Position numbers and translations under genes: made by a program | In this document: one piece after another, positions 1 to 8,705 of the stretch | Layout: every line of letters begins with the position of its first letter | How positions within the stretch are numbered: position 1 is the first letter of the stretch | The notes under the pieces: generated by a model | Database searches by the model: none | What the model saw: only the letters and a program-made list of their open reading frames with translations | Told to the model about the DNA's origin: nothing | Assembly (NCBI RefSeq): GCF_014489535.1 | Contig: NZ_CP060783.1 | Coordinates: 1,488,001-1,552,000, forward strand | Source of the DNA: Diaphorobacter aerolatus | GTDB taxonomy: Bacteria; Pseudomonadota; Gammaproteobacteria; Burkholderiales; Burkholderiaceae_C | Length of the DNA stretch: 64,000 nt | Direction: 5' to 3'

Positions 1-832
1 CTTCGGGGCGATTGGAGGCCGCAACCAGTGCCTTGCTTACCTTGTTGACGACCTCGGTGCTGGTGTCCTTCGGTGCCCACACTCCGTACCAGCCGGTTAC
101 GTCAAAACCGGGCATGCCCGATTCGGCGATGGTCGGGACATCGGGCAATTCAGGCATGCGCTCCTTGGTGGAGACCGCCAACGCACGCATCTTGTGCCCT
201 TTTATTTGCGTCATCACGCTGGCCGCCGTGGAGTACATCATGTCCACGTGTCCACCCAGCACGTTGGTCACTGCGGGCGCGTTGCCGGAGAACGGAACAT
301 GGGTCATCTTGACCTTGCTTAGCAGCGCTACCCGCTCGCCTGTCAGATGCGGTAGCGAGCCCAGTGCGCCCGATGCGAAGGTGACGTTCCTGGTCTTTGC
401 GGCTTCCAGCACCTGTTTGAACGACTTGTAGGGTGACCCTTCCGCAACGACCACCAGAATGGGCGCAGATCCAAGCACTCCGACCGGTTTGAAATCCTTC
501 ATCGGATCAAAGCTCAGGTTCTTGTACATCCCCTCGTACATCACATGGCCCGAGGTGTTCGCCAGCAAGGTATAGCCATCGGGTTTGCTGTTGGCGACAA
601 AGCGCGCGCCTATGGTTCCCGATGCGCCGGGCTTTTGCTCGATGACGATGGGCTGTCCCAGCGCAGCACCGAACTCCTCGGTCAAAAGCCGCGCGAACGT
701 CTCGGTGGCACCGCCTGCCGCGTAGGGCGAAACCATCACGATGGGACGGCTCGGGTACTTGTTGTCCTGAGCAATGGCGGCAACGCCTGCGGCGCAGATG
801 CAGGCGGCCAATGCGATTCGTCGGAAATTCAT
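1..832 (-). CDS. Bug-type (tripartite tricarboxylate transporter) substrate-binding protein, partial
   Basis: Periplasmic receptor of the Bug/TctC family, which binds small organic acids for a TTT-type transporter or as an orphan receptor. Translation from the ATG at 832 runs 277 residues to the window edge, so the last 40-50 residues of a usual ~320 are missing. A Sec signal peptide is visible (MNFRRIALAACICAAG...), then family motifs: YPSRPI, SPYAAGGATE, EQKPGASGTIGA, LPHLTGE and HVPFSGNAP. It lies 62 bp downstream of the quinone-oxidoreductase-like gene on the same strand and is probably co-transcribed with it, so its ligand may be the acid degraded by this cluster. The ligand itself cannot be read from sequence. 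Confidence 0.88.
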   Translation of the reverse strand, partial: MNFRRIALAACICAAGVAAIAQDNKYPSRPIVMVSPYAAGGATETFARLLTEEFGAALGQPIVIEQKPGASGTIGARFVANSKPDGYTLLANTSGHVMYEGMYKNLSFDPMKDFKPVGVLGSAPILVVVAEGSPYKSFKQVLEAAKTRNVTFASGALGSLPHLTGERVALLSKVKMTHVPFSGNAPAVTNVLGGHVDMMYSTAASVMTQIKGHKMRALAVSTKERMPELPDVPTIAESGMPGFDVTGWYGVWAPKDTSTEVVNKVSKALVAASNRPE

Positions 833-894
833 GGATGTCTCCTGGTTTTGTGGAAAGCAAGTACTGCGAAATACTGCGAAATGCGATGCTGCGG

Positions 895-1897
895 CTATTC
901 CTGAGGACGCAACACGACGCGCCCGATGACCTCACGCGAGCTGATCATCTGGAAGGCCTGGCGAAACTCGCGAAGCGGCAACACCGCGTGCGCAAGCGGT
1001 CTGAGCTTGCCCTGACGCGCCCATTCAAACAGCGTGTCGTAGGCGCGGCGCAGCCTTGCATCATTGGAGGTCGGCACTCCATGGCGCCCCCAACCGAAGT
1101 AGTAGCCCCAGTAAACACCGAGAACCGAAATGTTCTTGACCAGCACGATGTTGGCAGGGACAGAGGGAATCTCGCCGCTGGCAAAACCCATAGGGATGAT
1201 GCGTCCTTCGGGGGCAATGCAGCGAAGGGATTGCTCGAACGTCTCGCCGCCCACAGGGTCGTAGATCACATCAGCACCACGCTGCCCGGTCAGCGCCAGC
1301 ACGGCGGTGCGCCAATCGCAATCGCGGTAGTTGATGGCATGGTCCGCACCATGCTCTCGGGCAACGCGCAACTTGGCTTCCGATCCCGCTGTTGCAATCA
1401 CCACTGCACCGAGTGCCTTTGCCACTTCGACTGCGGCAAGCCCACTTCCACCCCTGCCCGTGCACCAACACCACCTCTGAAGGCATCAGGTTGGCTCGCC
1501 AACTCAACGCGCCGTAAGCGGTGCCGTAGATGGTCGGAAACTGCGCCCCCGCCTCATAGGAAATATCTGCGGGAAGACTGAATACGGTCTGCTGGGGTGC
1601 GACCACTTCCTGGGCATAGCCGCCGCACTGCACTCCCGCGATCACGCGCTCGCCAGTGCTGAACCGTGTGACGTCACTCGCGACCTCGACGATCACACCG
1701 GCGACTTCGGTTCCGGCGATGACCGGCAACGGCGCGCGATTCTGGTGTTTTCCCTGCATCACCAGAAGACTCGCAAAGCTCGCACTCGCTGCCTCGACGC
1801 GAATTCGCACATGTCCCGGTCGCATTGTCGGCGCGTCGATCTCCTCAAGTTTCGCCACCTCGAAGCCGGCGTATTCACGGCAGACGACAGCCTTCAT
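895..1897 (-). CDS. Zinc-free MDR/quinone-oxidoreductase family protein, frame broken near 1455
   Basis: NADPH:quinone reductase-like member of the medium-chain dehydrogenase/reductase family, ~334 residues after repair. The N-terminal GroES-like half (MKAVVCREYAGFEV, PVIAGTEVAGVI) and the C-terminal NADPH-binding half (KALGAVVIATAGSEAKL, DVIYDPVGGETF) lie in two frames. The break falls in the glycine-rich nucleotide loop, which reads VLVHGQGW instead of the expected VLVHGAGGGSGLA. Two missing G on the minus strand (C runs 1451-1454 and 1457-1459) restore it exactly, so a sequencing error is likelier than a pseudogene. The start is the ATG at 1897, 4 bp after the CoA-transferase stop, implying translational coupling. 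The true substrate is unknown; enoyl or quinone reduction in the catabolic pathway is plausible. Confidence 0.8.
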
Positions 1898-1901
1898 TTC
1901 C

Positions 1902-3086
1902 TCACTCCTTCGTGGCACCTGTTTCGAACATGCTCTGAATCTCCTGCGAGGACAGTCCTGCCTCACGAAGAATTTCGCGGCTGTGTTCACCGAGATTGGG
2001 CGTTGGGCGAGACGGGCCGGGCTGTGTGGCCGACCAGGTGCTCGGTGATTTCATGACGCGGATGTCACCCTCCGTCGGGTGTTGCGAGATACCGAAGAAG
2101 CCAGACTTCACGAGATGCCCATCGGAGAGCAGCGAGTCCATGGTTTCGAGCCGCGCAACGGGGATGTCTGCGGCCCCCAACCGCGCGATCCAATCTTCGG
2201 TGGTTCGCTCCTTCAATGGGTAGGCCACCAGTTCATACAGCGCTTCGAGATGCTGCGTGCGCTGGCTCATGGTGCGAAATCTGGGGTCGTCCATCGCGCC
2301 CTCATGCCCCAGCACTTTGAACAGCGCGTTCCACTGCCGGTCCGTCAACACCATCAAGCAGATCGAGCCATCGCGTGTGGTGAACGGCCGGCGTATGGCG
2401 GCATAACGCTGGAACACGGCGGGCCCTTGCGCCGGCTCGAACGTGAGCCCCGCCATGTGATCCGCAAGGACGAGCGATGCGACGGTTTCGAGCATCGGCA
2501 CTTCGACGAATTGCCCTTGACCCGACCGCAACCTGTGAAAAAGCGCCCCTAGAACCGCATTGGCAGCGCAAATGCCTGTCACCCGATCGGCGATGGCGAT
2601 GGGCGCATAGCGTGGCGCGTCGCTTGGGCCATGCAACGAGGGGATTCCGGCAGCGGCCTGAATCAGGTCGTCGTAGGCAGGCTTGTCCGCATCGGGGCCA
2701 CTGCTACCGTAGCCAACGATGTTCACATAGATCAGCGAGGGGTTGATCGCCTTCAGATCTTCATACGACAAGCCCAAGCGTGCGAGGGCCTTGGGCCGGG
2801 TGTTCGTCACAAGCACCTCTGCCTTGGCCACCAGCTTCAGCAACGCATCTCTGGCACTGCCCTGTTTGAGGTCGAGCACCAGGCTGCGCTTGCTGCGATT
2901 GGCGTGCAGAAACATGGCACCCATTCCGGCATGCCTTGCCGGACCCATGGCGCGGATGCTGTCGCCTTCGGGCGATTCGATCTTGATGACATCCGCACCC
3001 ATGTCACCCAGAAGCTGAGTGGCAACAGGCCCTGACAGAGCGCCAGTCAAGTCGAGGATCCGGATTCCGATCAAGGGCCCGCTCAT
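1902..3086 (-). CDS. CaiB/BaiF family (class III) CoA-transferase
   Basis: 394-residue cytoplasmic CoA-transferase, the family that moves CoA between carboxylic acids through an aspartyl-CoA anhydride intermediate. The N-terminus IRILDLTGALSGPVATQLLG, ADVIKIESPEGD and the NRSKRSLVLDLK segment are typical. Asp167 in IADRVTG is in the place of the catalytic Asp. It leads a minus-strand operon (CoA-transferase, oxidoreductase, Bug receptor) and is divergent from the acyl-CoA dehydrogenase at 3272. A candidate TetR operator lies 37 bp before its start. A second, paralogous CoA-transferase is at 5551, so the cluster probably activates two acids or handles two steps. The substrate is not deducible. 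Confidence 0.92.
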   Translation of the reverse strand: MSGPLIGIRILDLTGALSGPVATQLLGDMGADVIKIESPEGDSIRAMGPARHAGMGAMFLHANRSKRSLVLDLKQGSARDALLKLVAKAEVLVTNTRPKALARLGLSYEDLKAINPSLIYVNIVGYGSSGPDADKPAYDDLIQAAAGIPSLHGPSDAPRYAPIAIADRVTGICAANAVLGALFHRLRSGQGQFVEVPMLETVASLVLADHMAGLTFEPAQGPAVFQRYAAIRRPFTTRDGSICLMVLTDRQWNALFKVLGHEGAMDDPRFRTMSQRTQHLEALYELVAYPLKERTTEDWIARLGAADIPVARLETMDSLLSDGHLVKSGFFGISQHPTEGDIRVMKSPSTWSATQPGPSRPTPNLGEHSREILREAGLSSQEIQSMFETGATKE

Positions 3087-3123
3087 GAAATTCTCGTGCC
3101 GACGAGTGAGTAAATTGATTGCA

Positions 3124-3135
3124 TACTACCAAGTA
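3124..3135. promoter_or_regulatory. Candidate TetR operator 1 (TACTACCAAGTA)
   Basis: TACTACCAAGTA lies 37 bp before the CoA-transferase ATG at 3086. It shares the 9-mer TACCAAGTA with the site at 3228-3239, and its core resembles the site upstream of the TetR gene. It is followed by an AT-rich inverted repeat (AGTATTT T AAATACT, 3132-3146). That the TetR protein binds here is an inference. Confidence 0.5.
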
Positions 3136-3227
3136 TTTTAAATACTGCTTTACGCCTATTCATAGCGGGAAATCACCAATCAATACACTTTAATGTTGAC
3201 TGTCAAACCACTTTTTACAAGTTAGAA

Positions 3228-3239
3228 TACCAAGTAGTA
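3228..3239. promoter_or_regulatory. Candidate TetR operator 2 (TACCAAGTAGTA)
   Basis: TACCAAGTAGTA lies 32 bp before the acyl-CoA dehydrogenase ATG. The outer bases form an inverted repeat (AATAC...GTATT, 3226-3241). It matches the site before the TetR gene (TACCGGTTAGTA) in 9 of 12 positions. The position suggests overlap with the promoter of the plus-strand operon. Confidence 0.5.
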
Positions 3240-3271
3240 TTTTATGTACCCCAGCAACCCGGAGACCTGAA

Positions 3272-4431
3272 ATGACCGTCCTGTGGCAAATGCCTTTGAA
3301 TCCGGAATCCCTGCGTTGGCAACAGACTGCGGAAAAGCTCACCGCCGAGAAATTCGCCCCGCTGGCCGACTCCATTGATCGCGACCAACGTTATCCCGTC
3401 GAACATCTGGGGCCGTTGCTGGAATCAGGCATCTCCGGCATGTTCCTGCCAAAGGCTTATGGCGGCGGCGGTGCCTCGCTGGTGTCGCTGGTGACCGTGG
3501 TCGAAGCCATCGCCGCAGGCTGCGGCTCCACTTCGGCGATCATGGCCGCGCTTTCACTGGGTGCGTTTCCCGTGCTGCTCGGCGGCAATGAAGCGCAGAA
3601 GCAGGCCCTGCTGGGCGGACTCGCGCGCAAGGGTGAAGCCGTCAACTTCGCGCTCAGCGAACGTGGGGCGGGTTCGGACGCGGCAGCCATCACCACGAGC
3701 GCGGTGCGCGAAGGCGATGGCTGGCGCATCCGGGGTGAGAAGTGCTGGCTGGGTAACGGGGGCATTCCAAGCATTTCATTGTGTTTGCGAAAACCAGCAA
3801 TGAAGAGCGCAACAACATCAGTGGCTTCTGGGTACCGCGCGATACCGAAGGCGCAACCGTCGACTTCTACGAGGACAAGATGGGAATTCGCGGCACCACG
3901 ACTACCAATTTCAAGGTCGATTCGTGGGTTCCGGATTCCAGCATGATCGGGGAAGAAGGTCAGGGATTGAAGCTGGCCTTGTCCACCCTGAACGTCGGAC
4001 GCATCGTGGTCGCCGCGCAGGCCCTGGGAATTGCGTTGTGCGCCTACCGTGAGGCCGCCAGGTTCGCGGCAGCGCGCCAAACGTTTGGCCGCAGCATCAT
4101 CGATCATCAGGGCATTGGCTTCATGCTAGCCGATGCGGCCACCCAATTTTCCGCGGCGCGCATGCTGACGTACGAAGCCGCCAGGGCATACGACGAAGGA
4201 CGAGACGTCAGCACGCTTGGTGCCATGGCCAAACTCTTTGCCAGCGAGGCATCGCACAAAATATGTGATGACGCGATGCAGATTCTCGCGGGTCGTGGAT
4301 ACGTGAAGCCCAACGTCGTCGAACGCTGCTACCGTGACCAACGCATCACCGAGATTTACGAAGGCACTTCCGAGATCCAGCGGCTGGTCATTGCGCGCGC
4401 AGTCAAACGCTCTGCCGACACCCTGTCGTAA
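3272..4431 (+). CDS. Acyl-CoA dehydrogenase, frame broken at 3758-3762
   Basis: FAD-dependent acyl-CoA dehydrogenase that makes the 2,3-enoyl-CoA, ~386 residues after repair, the normal family length. Visible are the N-terminal helical domain, the flavin/substrate segment NFALSERGAGSD, WRIRGEKCWL, the C-terminal bundle with RQTFGRSIIDHQ, the MQILAGRGY segment and the catalytic-base region IYEGTSEIQR. The frame changes after CWLGNGG. Adding one G to the GGGGG run at 3758-3762 restores GGHSKHFIVFAKTS, so an error in the sequence is likely. It is the first gene of a plus-strand operon with the hypothetical at 4460 and the CoA-transferase at 5551. Start chosen at ATG 3272, with GGAG at 3261. Confidence 0.9.
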
Positions 4432-4459
4432 ACCACCGTATGTCGCTCTGCCGGATTCC

Positions 4460-5530
4460 ATGACCATGCAAGCATCTTCATCTCCCACTCCAGAACCCTC
4501 GGTCGAAGCCTGGCGCGCCGTCGCGAGCCTGTACCACGCCTATTTCACGGGCATCGTCCTGTTTTCGGTGTCCAGACTGGGACCGGCCAGGGCCCGGGAA
4601 CTGGTGTACGAAATATTCTGTCGCCAGCGCAGGGAACGTTTCTTGCCGGGACTGAAAAAGCTCAACATCGATCATCTGCCACCGGCCGTGGCGGCGGCGC
4701 AGTACCACTACCTCTCCAATCACATTGGCGGGGTGTCAGTGGAATACATGTACGAATCGGATCGTAAGGCATGGATACGCTATGCCGCGCCACGCTGGAT
4801 CTGGTCGGGTACCGCGCTGTGCGGCATACCACCGGAGGTCTCGCAGGCCATGCTGCTCGGCTGGCATGCCCAGAACGGCAGCATGCTGAACAATCCCCGT
4901 CTTGGATTTGTGTGCACCAAGCAGACGGTCGACGGGCAATCCGGGCTCGAAGGCTATTACTGCGAGTATGAATCCGACCTGCAGCCACACGAGCGGCTGC
5001 GGTTTGCGCGGCATGAAGATGCGCCCGACTTCGAGCCCGCCAAAGCACCGCAGTTGCCCATCGAGAACTGGCCTCCCGCGCGACTGGCCAAGGCACATCG
5101 CAACTACGCAATGGAGTACGTGCGCTCGGCCTTTCCTACGGCGCTTGAGCTGTGGGGACCGGAAGAAGCAACCCATCGACTGCGTATGGCCGCCAAGATG
5201 GTGGGCATGCAGTTCTATCACGAGGTTGCACAAGGCCTCGGCGCAGGCTTTGCGCCAGACGCGGCGGGGTTCGCGCTGTTTCTCGCGGCCCTCGGTGAAG
5301 CCCACGGCAATCCCTCGAGCATCGAGCGGCGCGGCAATGCCTGCGTCGTGACGCAAACCGGGTGGGCGTTCCGGGAAGGCTTGGATGAATGGGTTCCCGA
5401 ACTGGGACTGGCCTGGAATGGGCTGCTTGAAGGAGCCCTCTATGCGCACAATCGCCGCATCCAGATGCAGTTCCATGCACACGAATCATCATCGGGAACC
5501 TCCGTTCTGACATGGACACTGCAGGATTGA
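4460..5530 (+). CDS. Unrecognised cytoplasmic protein in CoA-ester catabolic cluster
   Basis: 356-residue protein with no signal peptide or clear membrane segment, lying 28 bp after the dehydrogenase and 20 bp before a CoA-transferase, so almost certainly in the same operon. Starts at 4460 or 4466 are both possible (MTMQASS); an upstream in-frame start at 4334 would overlap the dehydrogenase and is unlikely. Aromatic-rich segments such as QYHYLSNHIGG and RYAAPRWIWSG, and a short stretch NPRLGFVCTK, are visible. The last is weakly reminiscent of proteins annotated as L-2-amino-thiazoline-4-carboxylic acid hydrolase-like, but this is only a suspicion. No catalytic motif was recognised, so the function is left open. 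Confidence 0.82.
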   Translation: MTMQASSSPTPEPSVEAWRAVASLYHAYFTGIVLFSVSRLGPARARELVYEIFCRQRRERFLPGLKKLNIDHLPPAVAAAQYHYLSNHIGGVSVEYMYESDRKAWIRYAAPRWIWSGTALCGIPPEVSQAMLLGWHAQNGSMLNNPRLGFVCTKQTVDGQSGLEGYYCEYESDLQPHERLRFARHEDAPDFEPAKAPQLPIENWPPARLAKAHRNYAMEYVRSAFPTALELWGPEEATHRLRMAAKMVGMQFYHEVAQGLGAGFAPDAAGFALFLAALGEAHGNPSSIERRGNACVVTQTGWAFREGLDEWVPELGLAWNGLLEGALYAHNRRIQMQFHAHESSSGTSVLTWTLQD

Positions 5531-5550
5531 AAACACGAGGACATCTCAGC

Positions 5551-6702
5551 ATGGAATTCACCAACAACGGCGCACTCCAGGGCATCAAGGTCGTCGACGC
5601 CGCACGGGTTCTTGCCGGCCCTTTTGCGGGCCAGATCCTCGGGGATCACGGTGCGGACGTGATCAAGGTCGAAAGCGCCGAGGGCGATGAATGCCGAGGA
5701 TTCGGGCCACCGTTCATCAACGGCAGTTCCGCCTATTTCAATGCCGTCAACAGAAACAAGCGCAGCGTCGTGATCGACCTTGCGACGGAATCCGGACGCG
5801 AGAGCCTGTTTGCCATGCTGGACGATGCCGATGTGCTTCTTGAAAACTTCAAGCTCAGCACCTTGCAGTCCTGGAACATCCCCGACGCCGCCTGGTTCAC
5901 GCAACGATTTCCGCGGCTCATCCACTGCCGAATCACAGGCTTTGGCGACCACGGCCCGTATGGCGGACTCCCCGGCTACGATGCGGCGGTTCAAGCCATG
6001 GCGGGGCTTTTATCGATCAATGGCGACGTCGGGGCGGACCCGGTTCGCATCGGTGTGCCGGTCGTGGATCTGACGACCGGGATGAATGCCGCCATGGGCG
6101 TGCTGCTGGCCTTGCAGGCCCGCAATCGCACGGGACGCGGCCAGCTCGTCGACGTCAGCCTCTACGACAGTGCGCTGTCCGTGGCTCACCCGTTCCTGAC
6201 CAACTACCTGCACTCCGGCAAGGTTCCCGCGCCCACGGGAAACAAGCACGCCAACATCGTTCCCTACAACGTCTACAGGACAGCGACCGTTCCGCTGTTT
6301 GTCGCCGTGGCAAATGACCGCCTGTTCGCCAAGCTCTGTATCGCGCTCGGTACACCACAGTTGCCACAGGACCCGCGCTTTGCCTCCAACCGGTCACGCG
6401 TCGAGAACCGGGACGCATTGGAGGTGGAGCTAAGCCGCGCGTTCGCGCGCGTCGATGGCGAAAGCTTCGGCCAGCAGCTCCTCGCCCAGGGTGTGCCTGC
6501 GGCACCGATCCTGGACATTGAGGCAGTGGCTCGATCCGGGCACGCGCAGTTTCGGGAAATGGTGGTGACTCGCCCGGACTATGTCGGTCCCGGAATTCCG
6601 ATCAAGCTGTCGGACACGCCTGCAAGCATCCGCAAGCCTCCTCCCGCCATCGGAGAGATGTCACTCGACGCCGTACAAGGCCCATTCGGCAGTTCGGGCT
6701 AG
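5551..6702 (+). CDS. CaiB/BaiF family (class III) CoA-transferase
   Basis: Second CoA-transferase of the cluster, 383 residues. The family signature LQGIKVVDAARVLAGPFAGQ is followed by ADVIKVESAEGDE, NRNKRSVVIDL and GFGDHGPYGGLPGYD. Asp173 in VVDLTTG is the predicted nucleophile, and the C-terminal RTGRGQLVDVSLYD segment is intact. Start at ATG 5551 with GAGG 13 bases upstream; an in-frame ATG at 5512 would overlap the preceding gene. It differs clearly from the paralogue at 1902-3086, so it is not a recent duplication. The acyl donor and acceptor are unknown. Confidence 0.92.
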   Translation: MEFTNNGALQGIKVVDAARVLAGPFAGQILGDHGADVIKVESAEGDECRGFGPPFINGSSAYFNAVNRNKRSVVIDLATESGRESLFAMLDDADVLLENFKLSTLQSWNIPDAAWFTQRFPRLIHCRITGFGDHGPYGGLPGYDAAVQAMAGLLSINGDVGADPVRIGVPVVDLTTGMNAAMGVLLALQARNRTGRGQLVDVSLYDSALSVAHPFLTNYLHSGKVPAPTGNKHANIVPYNVYRTATVPLFVAVANDRLFAKLCIALGTPQLPQDPRFASNRSRVENRDALEVELSRAFARVDGESFGQQLLAQGVPAAPILDIEAVARSGHAQFREMVVTRPDYVGPGIPIKLSDTPASIRKPPPAIGEMSLDAVQGPFGSSG

Positions 6703-6739
6703 GACCCAGGCCGTACCGCGCGCCGGAAAGCGGAAAAAG

Positions 6740-6751
6740 TACCGGTTAGTA
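6740..6751. promoter_or_regulatory. Candidate TetR operator 3 (TACCGGTTAGTA)
   Basis: TACCGGTTAGTA lies 32 bp before the GTG start of the TetR gene, the same distance at which related sites precede the two divergent operons. This predicts autoregulation. TACCGG-type half sites are common for TetR regulators of acyl-CoA metabolism, which fits the neighbours. Confidence 0.45.
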
Positions 6752-6783
6752 TCTCCCGCATTGAAAACCAAAATTCGAAAACC

Positions 6784-7488
6784 GTGAATCTCCCTCCTGA
6801 AGTCTTGAGTTGGCTGGAAGCCGATGACGAGGATTTGCCGAAAGTGCAGAACATGCTTCTGGACGCCGCCGCCAAAGCCTTCACCGTCTACGGCTTCGCT
6901 GCGGCTTCCATCGACGTCATCGCGCGCGAGATCAATGCCACCAAAGGCAGTGTCTACTACCACTACCGAAGCAAGGCAGAGCTGTTCTTCGCGGTACACA
7001 AGCGGGCTATGCTCATCAACCTGAGAACACAGCTTCCCATCGTCAGCAACACCCGCTTGAGCCCTCTGGAGATGCTGCACGAGATGACGTACCACCATGC
7101 CATGGTCATGATGGACTACCTCTACTACCAGCGCGTTACCGTACAAGGGGTGGAACTGCACCAATCGATCAGCACGACACCGTATGAGCGCGAGGCACTC
7201 ACTCAGGTCATCGCCATGCGCGACGCGTATGAGAGCCTGTTTGACCAAGTGGTTCATGAAGGCGTGATGCGGGGCCAGTTCGAGGTGATCGATGCCTCCG
7301 TTGCCAGCAAAGGCATTCTGGGTTCGCTCAACTGGATCACGATGTGGTATCGCCCCCGGGACGGGGAACTTCCGTCCGCCAAACAGCGGATCGCGAAGCA
7401 ACTGGCACAGCAGGTGACCCACGGCGTAGCTGCGCAGGCGGCGAGCAGCGCGCATGGCGACACCAGGCGCAACAAAGCCAAGGTGTAA
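6784..7488 (+). CDS. TetR/AcrR family transcriptional regulator
   Basis: 234-residue regulator. The N-terminal helix-turn-helix is clear (LLDAAAKAFTVYGF, SIDVIAREINATKGSVYYHY, SKAELFFAVHKRAM, roughly residues 25-75). The all-alpha C-terminal ligand domain is family-variable. Start is GTG at 6784, directly followed by NLPPEVLSWLE. It lies 81 bp after the CoA-transferase. The 12-bp site at 6740-6751 and its two relatives between 3124 and 3239 suggest it represses its own gene and both catabolic operons, with an acyl-CoA or the free acid as likely inducer. Ligand and repressor role are inference. Confidence 0.9.
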   Translation: MNLPPEVLSWLEADDEDLPKVQNMLLDAAAKAFTVYGFAAASIDVIAREINATKGSVYYHYRSKAELFFAVHKRAMLINLRTQLPIVSNTRLSPLEMLHEMTYHHAMVMMDYLYYQRVTVQGVELHQSISTTPYEREALTQVIAMRDAYESLFDQVVHEGVMRGQFEVIDASVASKGILGSLNWITMWYRPRDGELPSAKQRIAKQLAQQVTHGVAAQAASSAHGDTRRNKAKV

Positions 7489-7682
7489 CGTTTTGAATAT
7501 CCACGTGACTCGCGGCTCAGGCTGACGCCGCGCGGCATTCACTGCGTCAAGAATGGCCGGATGACGCAACTGGATATACGGCTTGATCGCAATGCCCGGA
7601 ACAGACTGAGGCCTGTTCGCGCAACCCATCCGAAGACTGCGCGACGCGATCCCCGTGTGTTGTGTGAACAACAGGGCCCGGC

Positions 7683-8705
7683 GTGAGCGACCTGATCACG
7701 CTGACCGATCGCGGCCTTTATTGCGAGGCTGGCGATTTCTTTGTCGACGCGTGGAAGCCCGTGCACCGCAGCTTCGTGACGCATGGGCACGGAGATCACG
7801 CGCACATCGGCATGGGCGAGTACTGGTGCAGCGCCGCGAGCAAGGACATCTTGAATTGGCGTCTTGGAGTGCAGAACATCCACACCCTGGACTATGGCGA
7901 GCAACGGCGGTTCGGGGATGTGCTGGTCTCTCTCCATCCCGCAGGTCATATTCTGGGATCGGCCCAGATTCGCGTCGAGCGTGAGGGCGAGGTATGGGTG
8001 TTCACGGGCGACTTCAAGCGAGAGCCGGATCCGACCTGTGCGCCGTTCGAGGTCGTGCCTTGCGACGTGTTCATCTGCGAGGCCACATTCGCCTTTCCGG
8101 TGTACTCCTGGCCCGCGATTGAGCAAGAAATCTCACGCGTTCTGCAGTGGCGCGAACTGTGTGAATCCGAAGGCAAGGCAGCGATTCTGTATGCCTACAG
8201 CCTGGGGAAAGCGCAACGCATTCTTGCCGAACTGAACGGCAAGCTTGATCGCCCCGTGTTGCTGCATGGAGCGATGGAGCGTGGGGTCGACGTCTACCGC
8301 AGAGCGAACATCGCGCTCGCCCCGACGGAACTGGTGATGAGTCTGCCGGGCGACACGTCGTTTGCAGGCCGACTGGTTCTCGCGCCCCCTTCCGCGCAGG
8401 ACTCCGCATGGACAAGACGCTTCCGGTCCTTTGAACAGGCGCAGGCCTCGGGCTGGATGCAGTTGCGTGGCAATCGACGCCGGCGAAATCTGCAGCGCGG
8501 TTTCGTCATATCGGATCATGCTGACTGGAACGCACTGATAGAGACGATTCGCGAATCGGGTGCACACCGCGTGATTGCAACGCACGGAAATACCGATGCA
8601 CTGATTCCCTATCTCGAACGTGAACTGGGCGTGCAGGCCGAGAGGTTGCGCACGGCTTATGGCGACGATGAAGAGTTGACGGCGAACGCAGAGAACGTGG
8701 CATGA
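7683..8705 (+). CDS. Ligase-associated DNA exonuclease (metallo-beta-lactamase fold)
   Basis: 340-residue Mbl-fold nuclease of the bacterial ligase-associated repair cluster. The metal-binding motif HGHGDH is at residues 34-39, followed by HPAGHILGSAQ, FTGDFKRE and, near the C-terminus, ISDHADW and ATHGN. This is the SNM1/beta-CASP-like pattern expected of a single-strand exonuclease. Start is GTG at 7683; the stop overlaps the ligase start (8702) by 4 bases. It is the first gene of a four-gene operon (exonuclease, ligase, helicase, phosphoesterase). The role in DNA repair is inferred from family and context. Confidence 0.92.
   Translation: MSDLITLTDRGLYCEAGDFFVDAWKPVHRSFVTHGHGDHAHIGMGEYWCSAASKDILNWRLGVQNIHTLDYGEQRRFGDVLVSLHPAGHILGSAQIRVEREGEVWVFTGDFKREPDPTCAPFEVVPCDVFICEATFAFPVYSWPAIEQEISRVLQWRELCESEGKAAILYAYSLGKAQRILAELNGKLDRPVLLHGAMERGVDVYRRANIALAPTELVMSLPGDTSFAGRLVLAPPSAQDSAWTRRFRSFEQAQASGWMQLRGNRRRRNLQRGFVISDHADWNALIETIRESGAHRVIATHGNTDALIPYLERELGVQAERLRTAYGDDEELTANAENVA

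Noticed and set aside
4334..4459. Longer N-terminus for the unknown protein at 4460
   Set aside because: It would overlap the end of the acyl-CoA dehydrogenase by about 98 bases and the extra sequence is not protein-like.
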